From contig NZ_CP045178.1 in the NCBI RefSeq assembly GCF_009296025.1, positions 8,122,001-8,186,000 of the forward strand: 64,000 nt of DNA, in the 5' to 3' direction. A program made the position numbers and the translations under genes. Within the stretch, counting starts at the first letter, position 1; the number at the start of each line of letters is the position of its first letter. This document shows positions 46,557 to 54,298 of the stretch, piece after piece. Source of the stretch: Streptomyces tsukubensis (lineage in GTDB: Bacteria > Actinomycetota > Actinomycetes > Streptomycetales > Streptomycetaceae). Under the pieces are notes generated by a model. That model did no database searches, was not told the DNA's origin, and saw nothing but the letters and a program-made list of their open reading frames with translations.

Positions 46557-47285
46557 TTACCGCCGGGCCCGGATGAGGTTCGCTGCGAGGTGGAGTGCGG
46601 CCTGGTAGGCGATGGCGAGCTTGTCCGTTCGCATGGCCAGGCCGCGCCACTGCTTGAAGCGACCGATGCACCGCTCGACGGTGTTGCGTTCCTTGTGGGA
46701 CTCGGCGTCGAAAACAGGTGCCCTGCCGCACTGGGGGCCACGTCGTTGGCGGTGGCGGACCTGGCCTGCGGGCTGTGACAGCACGGATGTGACGGCCTCG
46801 CAGGTGAACGCGGATCGCGCGGGAGGAGTACGCGCGGTCGGCGAGCACCGCGTCTGGCCGGGTCCGGGGTCGTCCCAGGTCGGTGCGCGGGACCTGGATG
46901 TCGGCCATGACGGTGGTGAACGCGGTGGAGTCACCGGCCTGTCCGGTAGTGAGCACGATCGCCAGCGGACGGACGTTGGAGTCGCCGGCCAGGTGGACCT
47001 TGAGGGTGGACCAAGGCAGTTGCCCGGCCCGCGAGGACACCGACGGAGGCATCACCGCAGCCACCACGGCCGACCTGTACGTTCTCGACATCCGACAGAT
47101 GTCTTGGCGGTGACTCCCGCAAAGGTGCTGACCAGACGGTGTCGGCGATTCTGACCATCGACCGGTCGACCCGGCCCGCGAGATCTGCGTCGGCCTGAAC
47201 CGGGGGGCTGGAAACTGTGAAGCCCGCACAGCACCGGTCCGGGGCCCATACGCGTATCCGCGGGGCCGGATGTTGATGCACGCGA
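46557..47285 (-). pseudogene. IS5-family transposase remnant
   Basis: Read on the minus strand, IS5-type blocks appear in order but in different frames: QADADLAGRVDRSMVRIADT, KVHLAGDSNVRPLAIVLT with TGQAGDSTAF, RPRTRPDAVLADRAYSSRA, then ESHKERNTVERCIGRFKQWR and AYQAALHLAANLIRARR at the end. At least two frameshifts separate them. The C-terminal stop at 46557 is authentic. The N-terminal helix-turn-helix is not recognisable. Confidence 0.82.
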
Positions 47286-47818
47286 TGCGATGCGGTACAT
47301 CACCCCAGGCCCACCCAGAAGGCAGCGTGGAACTGCCGGAAGCTGCCCCGACAGGAGGAAGGGCAGCATCCCGGTACGCAGGGACAACGGCCTGCCGGGG
47401 GTCTCGGTGATGCCCAGGCCGGCGCTTCACCCGTGGTCCGGGTTGGCTGGCCGGTCAGCTGTTGAAGCGGGGCCGGCCGGGGCCCCGGTGTGGAGGCCGT
47501 CATCGGGAGCCGCGGCGCGCGGGCGCAGGGGCATCAGGGCCCCGGGCACCGGCGGCGGGCACCCCTCAGGGGCAACTGGCGGGCAGGCCGTGCTGTGGGG
47601 GCGCCGAGGGAAGAGGGGCGTGACGAGCCGGCGGTTCGCACGGGGACTCCAGCTGGCGCAGACCGCTGGCCCCACCCACCCCTCGCCACAATGTCCACAC
47701 GTCCGCAAAACCGCCCCTGGGCATTGCAAGAAGTTGGTGCCATCCGTCCTCGCCCACGGCGCACGGGTTGAAGCGAGAGCTGCCCTACGGTGCGTTTCAT
47801 GTCCCTGGTGAGAAACCC
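47286..47818. other. Non-coding stretch after the IS5 remnant
   Basis: About 530 bases; no recognised gene on either strand and no strong repeat. Probably decayed mobile-element flank. Confidence 0.4.
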
Positions 47819-48035
47819 TCAGATGCGGACGGGGGGTTCTTGCGTGCCCAGTGGTTGCCAGATCCAGTCGGCAACGCCGCGGTATGTTCCTCCGGTGCTT
47901 TCATCCGGCCATCTTGCGCGGCGGAGGATGGTGACCCGGTGCTCGGAGGTCAGGTTCCGTTTCTTCATGGGGCGGATGTCGACCGCCTTGCCGTCCTCGC
48001 CGAAGGGGGCGTCGTTGACGTACGCGGTACCGCCA
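47819..48035 (-). pseudogene. C-terminal fragment of an unrecognised protein
   Basis: A minus-strand frame with good codon bias encodes AYVNDAPFGEDGKAVDIRPM, KKRNLTSEHRVTILRRARW and GTYRGVADWIWQPLG, then a TGA at 47819-47821. No start codon or ribosome-binding site lies in the same frame before it meets the TnsA-like frame. It may be a neighbouring gene of the TnsA-like locus, truncated at its start. I do not recognise the family. Confidence 0.45.
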
Positions 48036-48486
48036 GCCGCACGCAGCCGCCACCTCCCTGGCCGCCGCGTACTTCAGCGCGTCCTCGTCCTTGATCAATC
48101 CCATCGGGCGCACGTCCAGCAGCCACGTCCCGTCGCTGATCACGGCCAAGTAGTCCGGGATGTGCCAGGACGACCCGCCTTTGTGCGTAAAGTCCAGCCG
48201 GAACGGCTGCGACAGCACTTCCGAGGCCCCCACTAAGTCCAGCGCGACCAGCAGCCGCACTTCCTCCAGCGACTCGAAGCCGTGCCCCCTGCCCGTGGAC
48301 GCCATCACCTCCAGGCCGGGCCGGTGCCGCTGCTTCGCCCGCCATGTGAACCCCCGCATCGGCCGCGACGACAGCACCGGAACACGAGCCATGTCGCGGA
48401 CCGGCCGGCAGACCTCGCCAGCACCCACCCGCCACGTCGAACTCCACCGACAAATCCAGCCATCAGCGAGATCGAGTTGATTCCGA
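48000..48486 (-). pseudogene. TnsA-like heteromeric transposase endonuclease remnant
   Basis: The minus strand encodes AGEVCRPVRDMARVPVLSS, HGFESLEEVRLLVALD, SQPFRLDFTHKGGSSWHIPD and LLDVRPMGLIKDEDALKYA, then CGWRYRV. These are the conserved blocks of the actinobacterial TnsA-like endonuclease subunit; the Glu of FESLEE, Asp of IPD and Asp/Lys region LLDVRP resemble the nuclease residues. After CGWRYRV the frame becomes low-quality sequence, and the start has no Shine-Dalgarno. None of the expected partner genes (TnsB-like transposase, TnsC ATPase, TniQ) is nearby. Confidence 0.7.
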
Positions 48487-48581
48487 AATGCGGCATCCCC
48501 GCTGTACACCTCGACAAGCTGATCGAGGCGGATCGAGTCCCATCGGATGCCCGCCCTGGCTCTTCTCGCTCGCTCACCCAC

Positions 48582-48634
48582 AGCATCACCACCCGCGTGG
48601 CGACAAGGCCCGATCTTCGGAACTGACCACAACA
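48582..48634. repeat. 53-base direct repeat, copy 1
   Basis: Begins AGCATCACCACCCGCGTGGC and ends AACTGACCACAACA. It is 52 of 53 bases identical to 49569-49621, in the same orientation 987 bases away. The two copies bracket the EF-hand gene. Confidence 0.95.
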
Positions 48635-48850
48635 CAGCGTTACGGAAGCAAGATCCGCCAACTACCGCGCTCGTCCGCCAAGTAGAGAAATCTCGTGACC
48701 TGTTGTAGGGAAGGTTGAGTGGATACCCCGTGTGTGGCGTGGTGCCTTGGAGTCGGTAGTGCGGACGGCGGCGGCCGCCCGCTGGAAGTGGGTCCAGGGG
48801 CGGCCGTGGGAGGCTGACCGAAGGCCGGCGGGCGCCTCGAAGCCGGTGGG

Positions 48851-49402
48851 TCAGATGTGGCCGAAGAAGATGCTGCCCGGGGCGTCGGGGTCGTTGGAGA
48901 GGAAGTGCTCGCGCACCGCGCGGATGAACTCGTGGCGGGAGATCGCCCCGTCCCCGTCGGTGTCCAGCTTGTAGAACAGGTCCATTGTCGCCGTCGAGTT
49001 GTACTTCCAGACGTCCCGCATCAGACGGGCGAACTCGTCCTTGCTGATCTCGTTGTCACCGTCGGCGTCGATGACGTCGAAGATCGCGTGGCCGCCGCCC
49101 TCGGTCACGTTGAGGCGGCTGGTGTCGATGACCGCAAGGCGGTTGGCGGTGACGAACTGGTCCTTGGTGAGCCGGTCCCCGTCCACGCCCGCGTGGCGCA
49201 GCAGCTCCAGCCAGTAGATCTGGCAGAAGGTCTGCAGCGCCCTGGTCCGGCGGTCGTCCTTGGCGAGGTTGTACCCCTGGATGTAGCGGTCCGCGAGCTT
49301 CTGGTAGTCCGACCAGTCGAGGTGGCCGTCCTTGTCGGCGTCCATCTGGTCGAAGGTGCGCTCAAGCTTGACGGTGGTGATGTCCTGCGCCGTAGTGGTC
49401 AT
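48851..49402 (-). CDS. EF-hand calcium-binding protein (calerythrin-like)
   Basis: A 183-residue cytoplasmic calcium-binding protein. Three canonical EF loops are visible: DADKDGHLDWSD (about 20-31), DADGDNEISKDE (about 110-121) and DTDGDGAISRHE (about 145-156). A degenerate fourth loop, VDGDRLTKDQF (about 70), lacks the usual acidic pattern. The four-hand layout with one silent loop and this length match calerythrin / sarcoplasmic-type proteins of actinomycetes, thought to buffer calcium. The ATG at 49402 follows AAGGGA. It is intact among pseudogenes and flanked by a direct repeat. Confidence 0.9.
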   Translation of the reverse strand: MTTTAQDITTVKLERTFDQMDADKDGHLDWSDYQKLADRYIQGYNLAKDDRRTRALQTFCQIYWLELLRHAGVDGDRLTKDQFVTANRLAVIDTSRLNVTEGGGHAIFDVIDADGDNEISKDEFARLMRDVWKYNSTATMDLFYKLDTDGDGAISRHEFIRAVREHFLSNDPDAPGSIFFGHI

Positions 49403-49568
49403 GGGTATCCCTTTTTCTTGATCACATCTGTTGACCTGTTCAGCGTCGGCCACAGCCCTCCACCAGGGGCCGAAATACCCAGTTCATCACCCGATCTAGT
49501 GAGCACCTCCGGTTCGGCACGCGTGCCTGATCCGGCTGCTGGGCCACGCCGAGCGGCGGACCATCCAG

Positions 49569-49621
49569 AGCATCACCATCCGCGTGGCGACAAGGCCCGA
49601 TCTTCGGAACTGACCACAACA
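49569..49621. repeat. 53-base direct repeat, copy 2
   Basis: Differs from copy 1 (48582-48634) at one position. Sequence outside the repeat is unrelated, so the boundaries are sharp. It could be an element end, a target duplicated with the EF-hand gene, or the scar of recombination. Confidence 0.95.
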
Positions 49622-49815
49622 ACGAGGAGCCGCAGATCCCGCCCACGCGGAGCGTGAAGAACCAGGACGTCCACCGCTGGTGTTTCTACGAGAAGCCGTT
49701 CTTCGAGGAGGGGGGCCGGACGCGTGAGGTCGGGAAGTTCGAGAACGTGAAGGACCTCGGGTTCCAGGCCCGCTCCGCCAGGCAGGAGGCCTGCCAAAAC
49801 GGCGGGGAGGACTGA
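49621..49815 (+). pseudogene. C-terminal fragment of a secreted-type protein (possibly beta/gamma-crystallin-like)
   Basis: A good-quality frame starts right at the end of direct repeat copy 2 and encodes PPTRSVKNQDVHRWCFYEKP, REVGKFENVKDLGFQARSAR and QEACQNGGED, then TGA. The W-C-F-Y-E, G-K-F and D-L-G-F pattern resembles the beta/gamma-crystallin or I36 inhibitor fold of secreted actinomycete proteins, but this is tentative. No start codon or signal peptide is present: the 5' part was lost at the repeat boundary. Confidence 0.5.
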
Positions 49816-50134
49816 GTCAGGTCCTGGACGGGAGCGGACGAGGTGCCCGGCAGTGCGCCGTAGAGGCCCGTACCGGTTCGCGGTATCCGGTGCGGGCCCC
49901 TTGCCACTGTGCGGATGACCTGAGCGCTTTCGCCCGGTCGGGCCCCCGTCGCGGTGCATGGCCGATATGTGGGAGGGCGCGCTTCCCTCCCCGAGGTTCA
50001 GTGGCCTTCAGCAGCACAACCGCGGCCCCGACCGCCACATGGGGGTTGCGAACGGGACCACAGCGGGTCTGTACGGGGCCGACGGCCGCTGTTGTGTACA
50101 CGGGCAGAATGCCGCGGACGAGGTCGGCGGCCGT

Positions 50135-50490
50135 TCACGGCCCGGCCATCCTTCCCGTGACCGGATTATGCGGAGAGTCGGGGGCCACGGGCAGCCGGAT
50201 GCCGTGGCTGACGGTGCCGGCTGTCTCCCCGAGACCGGTTTCATGAGCGCTGTAGACCCTGGGGACGACACCTTTCTTGTCGTTCCACAGGGACCGCGCG
50301 GCGCTCCAGGCGGCTTCGCGGGCGGCGGTGATGGAGAAGCTGGCGACAGCGTGCTTGAGGAGTTCGACATCCCGGGCGGCGATCTTGACAATCTGGGTCT
50401 CGAACTCGGTACGAACCTCCTCGGTGCCTGCCAGAAGGTCATTGACATGCTCGTAGTCCTGATGGACCGCTGACGATTCGGCCGTACGCC
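50135..50490 (-). pseudogene. Fragment of an unrecognised helical protein
   Basis: A minus-strand frame with protein-like composition encodes HQDYEHVNDLLAGTEEVRTE, then FETQIVKIAARDVELLKHAV and AREAAWSAARSLWNDKKGVV. Further upstream the same frame degrades into Arg/Pro-rich text, indicating a truncated or frameshifted gene. I cannot assign a family. It may alternatively be a short gene with an undetected start. Confidence 0.35.
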
Positions 50491-50941
50491 GACCTTGTCC
50501 AGCCCCGACGCGTGGCCTCGGTGCAGCGCCTTCAGTACGCGGGGGAGTTCCAGGAGGTTGGCGGCTGCGGCGCGGTGAAAGGCCGACGCGTTCGTCTCTG
50601 CGTGAATGAGCGGGACGCGGATCGGATCGGCAGGTCGGTCTTCTTGAGCGGCTTGCCGGCGGTTCGTGCAGGCGCTGGCAAGCTTCTACGACGCGGACGC
50701 CGGCGATGTCGTCCAGGCCGAGCTCGCCTCCAACGCCGCGGCCGCAGCCCGGGGCTGCGCAGAGCCGCCTCGGATCGCGGCCCCCGTGCTGCCGAGGTCG
50801 AGCTGTCCTTCGATTTCTCGGCGACCGGGCGAGGCCGTCCCCCGCACCCGCTGATCGCCTGTATCCGGCATGGAAGCACTGTGCTGAGCTGCCGGGATCC
50901 CTCATGACGCAGCAGGGTCCCGGCAGGGCAGGCTGGCCAGT

Positions 50942-51010
50942 TGTCACCTTGCCTTCATCCACGCCGGCAGACCTCGGTGGTGGTCCGGAACCTCCGCACG
51001 ACGACGGACC
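50942..51010. repeat. 69-base diverged direct repeat, left copy
   Basis: Begins TGTCACCTTGCC and ends CACGACGACGGACC. It matches 59047-59115 at 58 of 69 positions without gaps, in the same orientation. The two copies lie 0.7 kb before the conservon and 0.4 kb after the tryptophanase gene. Confidence 0.85.
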
Positions 51011-51562
51011 GCCCCGACAAACCGATCCCGCCGGGTTCACGGGGTGCGCGCTGCGCGAGACGCCACTCCTCGGCGCTCAGCGAGGCGCTCGCCCTCAACG
51101 TGCCTGACATCGCGCTTCTGCTCACCCGGCCACCCTCGCGCACCGCCACGTCCCCCACTTCGGCGACGGTCCGGTCCCCACCGCGGCGACGGTCCGGTCC
51201 CCGCCCGGCGACGGTCCGGTTCCCGCCCGGTGGGCGGCTCGCCCACGACCTCGCTCCGTCCGTGCCACTCGGGCGGCGATCCGTGTGAGCTCCAGGGGAA
51301 CGCGGCCGTCGGACCCGGGTCGCGGCCTTATAAATCGGCCATCCTGCGCCGTGCGGAAGGCCGCCGTCCGGGCCTCTTCTCGGAAATCCGCGCTCCGCCG
51401 CGTCGACCGGTTCTTGGGCGAGGACACGTTCGTCGTGTCGTGGGAGGCCGCGCGTACCTGGCCGGACAGCTCGCCGCGCCGCCGAACGTGCACACCGGTA
51501 CCACACTTTCTTCACTGATCTCAACAACTATTTTCCGCCAATGAGGCTGCGGCGCGTCGTAC
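51011..51562. other. Non-coding region upstream of the conservon
   Basis: Holds the tandem repeat at 51162-51228. Open frames here are Arg-rich and unsupported. The last 170 bases before cvnA are AT-richer than the rest of the window and contain the candidate promoter. Confidence 0.45.
51162..51228. repeat. Three tandem copies of a 22-23-base unit
   Basis: GGCGACGGTCCGGTCCCC followed by 4-5 variable bases occurs three times in tandem (51162, 51185, 51207), with one T-for-C change in the third copy. It is about 510 bases upstream of cvnA. It could be a minisatellite or an array of protein-binding sites. Not CRISPR: there are no spacers. Confidence 0.9.
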
Positions 51563-51593
51563 TTGACAGAGCCTCATGATCGTCCGGTGATAC
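51563..51593 (+). promoter_or_regulatory. Candidate conservon promoter
   Basis: TTGACA (51563-51568) with TGATAC (51588-51593) at 19-base spacing, in the AT-richer stretch 143 bases before cvnA. It would leave a leader of about 135 bases. It is the only strong -35 in the region. Confidence 0.5.
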
Positions 51594-51735
51594 GATTTTG
51601 GGCACATGCCACGTGGGCTTTCTCCTCCGATGAGGGCTACAGCCAAGGGCTCTCCGGGGGTGAAGGCTGCCCGCAGCCGAGGGTCCGCATGGACAGATTC
51701 CGAGAGCTGAATTCCAGCCGCTCAAAGAGAGTCAC

Positions 51736-52935
51736 ATGACGAATTTTTGGCAGGATCCGACAGTCTGGGCGCTTACTGCCGGCGTCCCTGTCGCGACCGC
51801 GGTAGTCGTTCGCCAGCGAAAAACGATCCGGGTGTTGCGCCGTCAGAAGCAGGGCGTCGAAGAGGATTTGGGCGCACTGCAGGGCAGTTATGCCCACCTC
51901 GAATCAACCCTCGAAGAGCTGCGGAGGGGCTACGACGAGGTGGTACGACAGGCCAAGGAGGAGGCGGAGAACGCCACAAATACCGTACTGAAGTCCGCGA
52001 TGCAGACGCTCCAGGGCCTCGCGGCGGAGCAGCAGCGGGTCATCTCCGGGCTGCAGAGCACGTACGGTGACTCGGCCGTGCTGCAGGATCTACTGGATGT
52101 AGACCATATGAACGCCCAGTTCAACCGACGCGCGCAGTCCATTGCCGTGTTGTGCGGAGGGTGGCTCGGCAGGCAGCGGGGGGCGGCATCGGTCTATGAC
52201 GTGATCCGCGGCGCTCAGGGCCGTATCCGGCACTACCAGCGCGTCGAGGTCCTGTCGCAGGTCGACTTCGCGGTGACCAGCCGGGCGGTCGAGCCGCTCG
52301 CGCTGACGGTGGCCGAACTGCTCGACAACGCCACCAGCTACTCAGCGCCGTCGTCCATGGTCGAGATCAACGTGCGGACGGTACCCAGGGGTATCTGCAT
52401 CGTGATCGATGACGCCGGCGTCGGGATGAGCGAGGAGGAGAAGACGAACGCCTCGGCCCTCATGTCCAGTGAGTCCGCGGTGAGCGTCTCCGAACTCGGC
52501 AACCCGCCCGCGTTCGGTTTCGCGGTGATCGGTGCCCTGTGTGCTCGCTTCGGGTTCACGGTCACCATCGACAGCACCTCTCCCTATGGGGGCGTCCGTG
52601 CGGTGGTGATGGTGCCGAAGGATCTGCTGACCGATACGCCGGAGCCGAGGAAGCCCAGCGCAGCGCTGGCGGCCGACTCCGGTTCGAGAAGTAACGGTTC
52701 TGCTCCTGTGGAGACATCTGACGGGCTGCCCAGGCGAAGGAACAAGCGGGCCATGGCGCTCGTGTCGGACACGCAGCCCGTCCCGCCTCCGCCGTCCGCC
52801 CGGTCGGCGGAGGCAAGGGTAGCGGCTATGGGCGCCTTTCAGCGTGGCACCGTCGACGGCCGAAGTGCGAGGGGGCCGGCCGTCGAACGTGATCCCAGTC
52901 CTGCCGATTCACACAAAGGAACCGATGCCCCGTGA
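51736..52935 (+). CDS. cvnA: Conservon sensor-like ATPase CvnA
   Basis: A 399-residue membrane-associated histidine-kinase-like protein. One hydrophobic segment (about 9-26) anchors it. A long coiled coil (about 28-110: LESTLEELRRGYDEVVRQAK) follows, then a dimerisation region and an HATPase_c domain (about 170-300) with N-box ELLDNATSYSAPSS, G1 DDAGVGMSEEE and G2 AFGFAVIGALCARFG. The C-terminal 100 residues are disordered and Ser/Pro-rich. Conservon A proteins recruit the B, C and D proteins to the membrane in a eukaryote-like G-protein-coupled arrangement. GAGAG lies four to five bases before the ATG; the stop overlaps the cvnB start (GTGA). Confidence 0.93.
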   Translation: MTNFWQDPTVWALTAGVPVATAVVVRQRKTIRVLRRQKQGVEEDLGALQGSYAHLESTLEELRRGYDEVVRQAKEEAENATNTVLKSAMQTLQGLAAEQQRVISGLQSTYGDSAVLQDLLDVDHMNAQFNRRAQSIAVLCGGWLGRQRGAASVYDVIRGAQGRIRHYQRVEVLSQVDFAVTSRAVEPLALTVAELLDNATSYSAPSSMVEINVRTVPRGICIVIDDAGVGMSEEEKTNASALMSSESAVSVSELGNPPAFGFAVIGALCARFGFTVTIDSTSPYGGVRAVVMVPKDLLTDTPEPRKPSAALAADSGSRSNGSAPVETSDGLPRRRNKRAMALVSDTQPVPPPPSARSAEARVAAMGAFQRGTVDGRSARGPAVERDPSPADSHKGTDAP

Positions 52936-53342
52936 GTAGCGACGACCTGTCCTGGATGCTTGAGGACGCGCTGGCCATTCCGCACGCCCTCCACGCGGTC
53001 CTGATCTCTGCCGACGGCCTGCAGATGTCCCGCACGGCGGACATCGGCCGGGACGAGGCCGACAAGGTCGCCGCTGCCGTGAGTGGGTTGCAGTCTCTCA
53101 GCCGGGCCGTCGCGTTCTTCTGCGGTGACGACAGCCTGAACAACTGGCGCCAGACACTCATCGAGTTCGACGGCGGCTGGGTTTTCCTGAACGCGGCGGG
53201 TGGCGGCTCCTTCCTCGCTGTGGCGGCTTCGGCCGATGTCGACATGGGGGACATCACTTACCGGATGCAGCAGCTCGTCGGCAGGCTGGGCAAGGCGATG
53301 TCGACCGGCCGTCGCGACGACACGGTCAGCGCTCATGACTGA
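52932..53342 (+). CDS. cvnB: Conservon roadblock/LC7 protein CvnB
   Basis: A 136-residue Roadblock/LC7 (MglB-like) protein: LEDALAIPHALHAVLISADG and GGWVFLNAAGGGSFLAVAAS are the central strands. In characterised conservons CvnB interacts with the GTPase CvnD, like a GTPase-activating partner, and with CvnA. The GTG start overlaps the cvnA stop by four bases; its own stop lies eight bases inside cvnC. Confidence 0.93.
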   Translation: MSSDDLSWMLEDALAIPHALHAVLISADGLQMSRTADIGRDEADKVAAAVSGLQSLSRAVAFFCGDDSLNNWRQTLIEFDGGWVFLNAAGGGSFLAVAASADVDMGDITYRMQQLVGRLGKAMSTGRRDDTVSAHD

Positions 53343-53718
53343 CCCCGGCCGTTTCGAGCCCGAGTCCGAAGCCGGGGAATTAGTCCGGCCGTACGTCATC
53401 ACCCGCGGACGCACCCTGCCCGACGAGAATGAGTTCTCACTCATCACCCTCGTCACGACGGCCACGGACGAGCGACAGCGTCCCCAGCGGCTCTCTCCCG
53501 AGGAGCAGCAGGTCCTGGAGATGTGTTCGAGCGGCTATCTTTCGGTCGCTGAGATCGCCGCGCACTCCCAGCTACCTCTCGGCGTCGTCAAAGTCCTGCT
53601 CAGTGCCCTCGCCGAGGGGGGCTATCTGGTCACCCGTGCGCCGGTGCCCTCGGCTCGACTCGCCAACACAACTCTTCTTCAGGAGGTGCTCGATGGTCTC
53701 AAGGCCCTCCCTGTCTGA
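53335..53718 (+). CDS. cvnC: Conservon DUF742 protein CvnC
   Basis: A 127-residue DUF742 protein with a winged-helix-like fold: VRPYVITRGRTLP near the start, then QVLEMCSSGYLSVAEIAAHS and PLGVVKVLLSALAEGGYL. It overlaps cvnB by eight bases and cvnD by 26. Codon 16 is TTA (53380-53382, Leu of GELVRPY), a rare codon in Streptomyces read only by the bldA tRNA. Full expression of the conservon is therefore probably delayed until development. Confidence 0.92.
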   Translation: MTDPGRFEPESEAGELVRPYVITRGRTLPDENEFSLITLVTTATDERQRPQRLSPEEQQVLEMCSSGYLSVAEIAAHSQLPLGVVKVLLSALAEGGYLVTRAPVPSARLANTTLLQEVLDGLKALPV

Positions 53719-54298
53719 GGACGCATACGTGCGCAGCGGTGCAGAGCAGACTGCGGTGAAAATCTTGGTCGTCGGGCATTTCGCGGTCGGCAAGACCACC
53801 TTGATCGGCTCTCTCTCCGAAATCACGCCGCTGTCCACCGAAGAGCACATGACGAGCCTCTCCGAGTCGGTGGACGATCTCAAAGGAGTACAGGGGAAGA
53901 CCACCACCACCGTCGCCCTGGACTTCGGTCGCCTGACACTCAGTGAGCGCATCGTGCTCTACCTGTTCGGGTCACCGGGACAGCAGCGGTTCGTCAATCT
54001 GTGGGACGACATGGCCCGCGGAGCGCTCGGCGCCCTGATCCTGGTGGACCCCGAGCGGCTGGCGGACAGCTTCGAAGTCATGGATCTGATCGAGACCTAC
54101 GGCCTCGACTTCGCTGTTGCCATCAACGCATTCGACGGCGGCGCGGAGCACACACCCGAAGCGGTTCGGGAAGCGCTCGACCTGCTGCCCGACACCCCGG
54201 TCGTCACCATTGACGCACGCGACAAAAAGTCGTCCGTGAACGCACTGATCACCATGGTCCGCTACTTGCAGAAGCGCGCCGCCCTGGAGCATGCATGA
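53693..54298 (+). CDS. cvnD: Conservon GTPase CvnD
   Basis: A 201-residue MglA/Ras-like small GTPase. The P-loop GHFAVGKTTLIG lies at about 27-38; VALDFGRLTL and FGSPGQQRF (switch II, DxxG replaced by SPGQ) and AINAFDG (NKxD-equivalent) follow. The ATG at 53693 is placed inside cvnC because AGGAGG lies six to seven bases before it. The stop overlaps the P450 start (ATGA). GTP binding state is presumed to be regulated by CvnB and CvnA. Confidence 0.92.
   Translation: MVSRPSLSEDAYVRSGAEQTAVKILVVGHFAVGKTTLIGSLSEITPLSTEEHMTSLSESVDDLKGVQGKTTTTVALDFGRLTLSERIVLYLFGSPGQQRFVNLWDDMARGALGALILVDPERLADSFEVMDLIETYGLDFAVAINAFDGGAEHTPEAVREALDLLPDTPVVTIDARDKKSSVNALITMVRYLQKRAALEHA

Noticed and set aside
51162..51228. 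CRISPR-like array
   Set aside because: Units are directly abutting with no unique spacers and no cas genes in the window; it is a simple tandem repeat.
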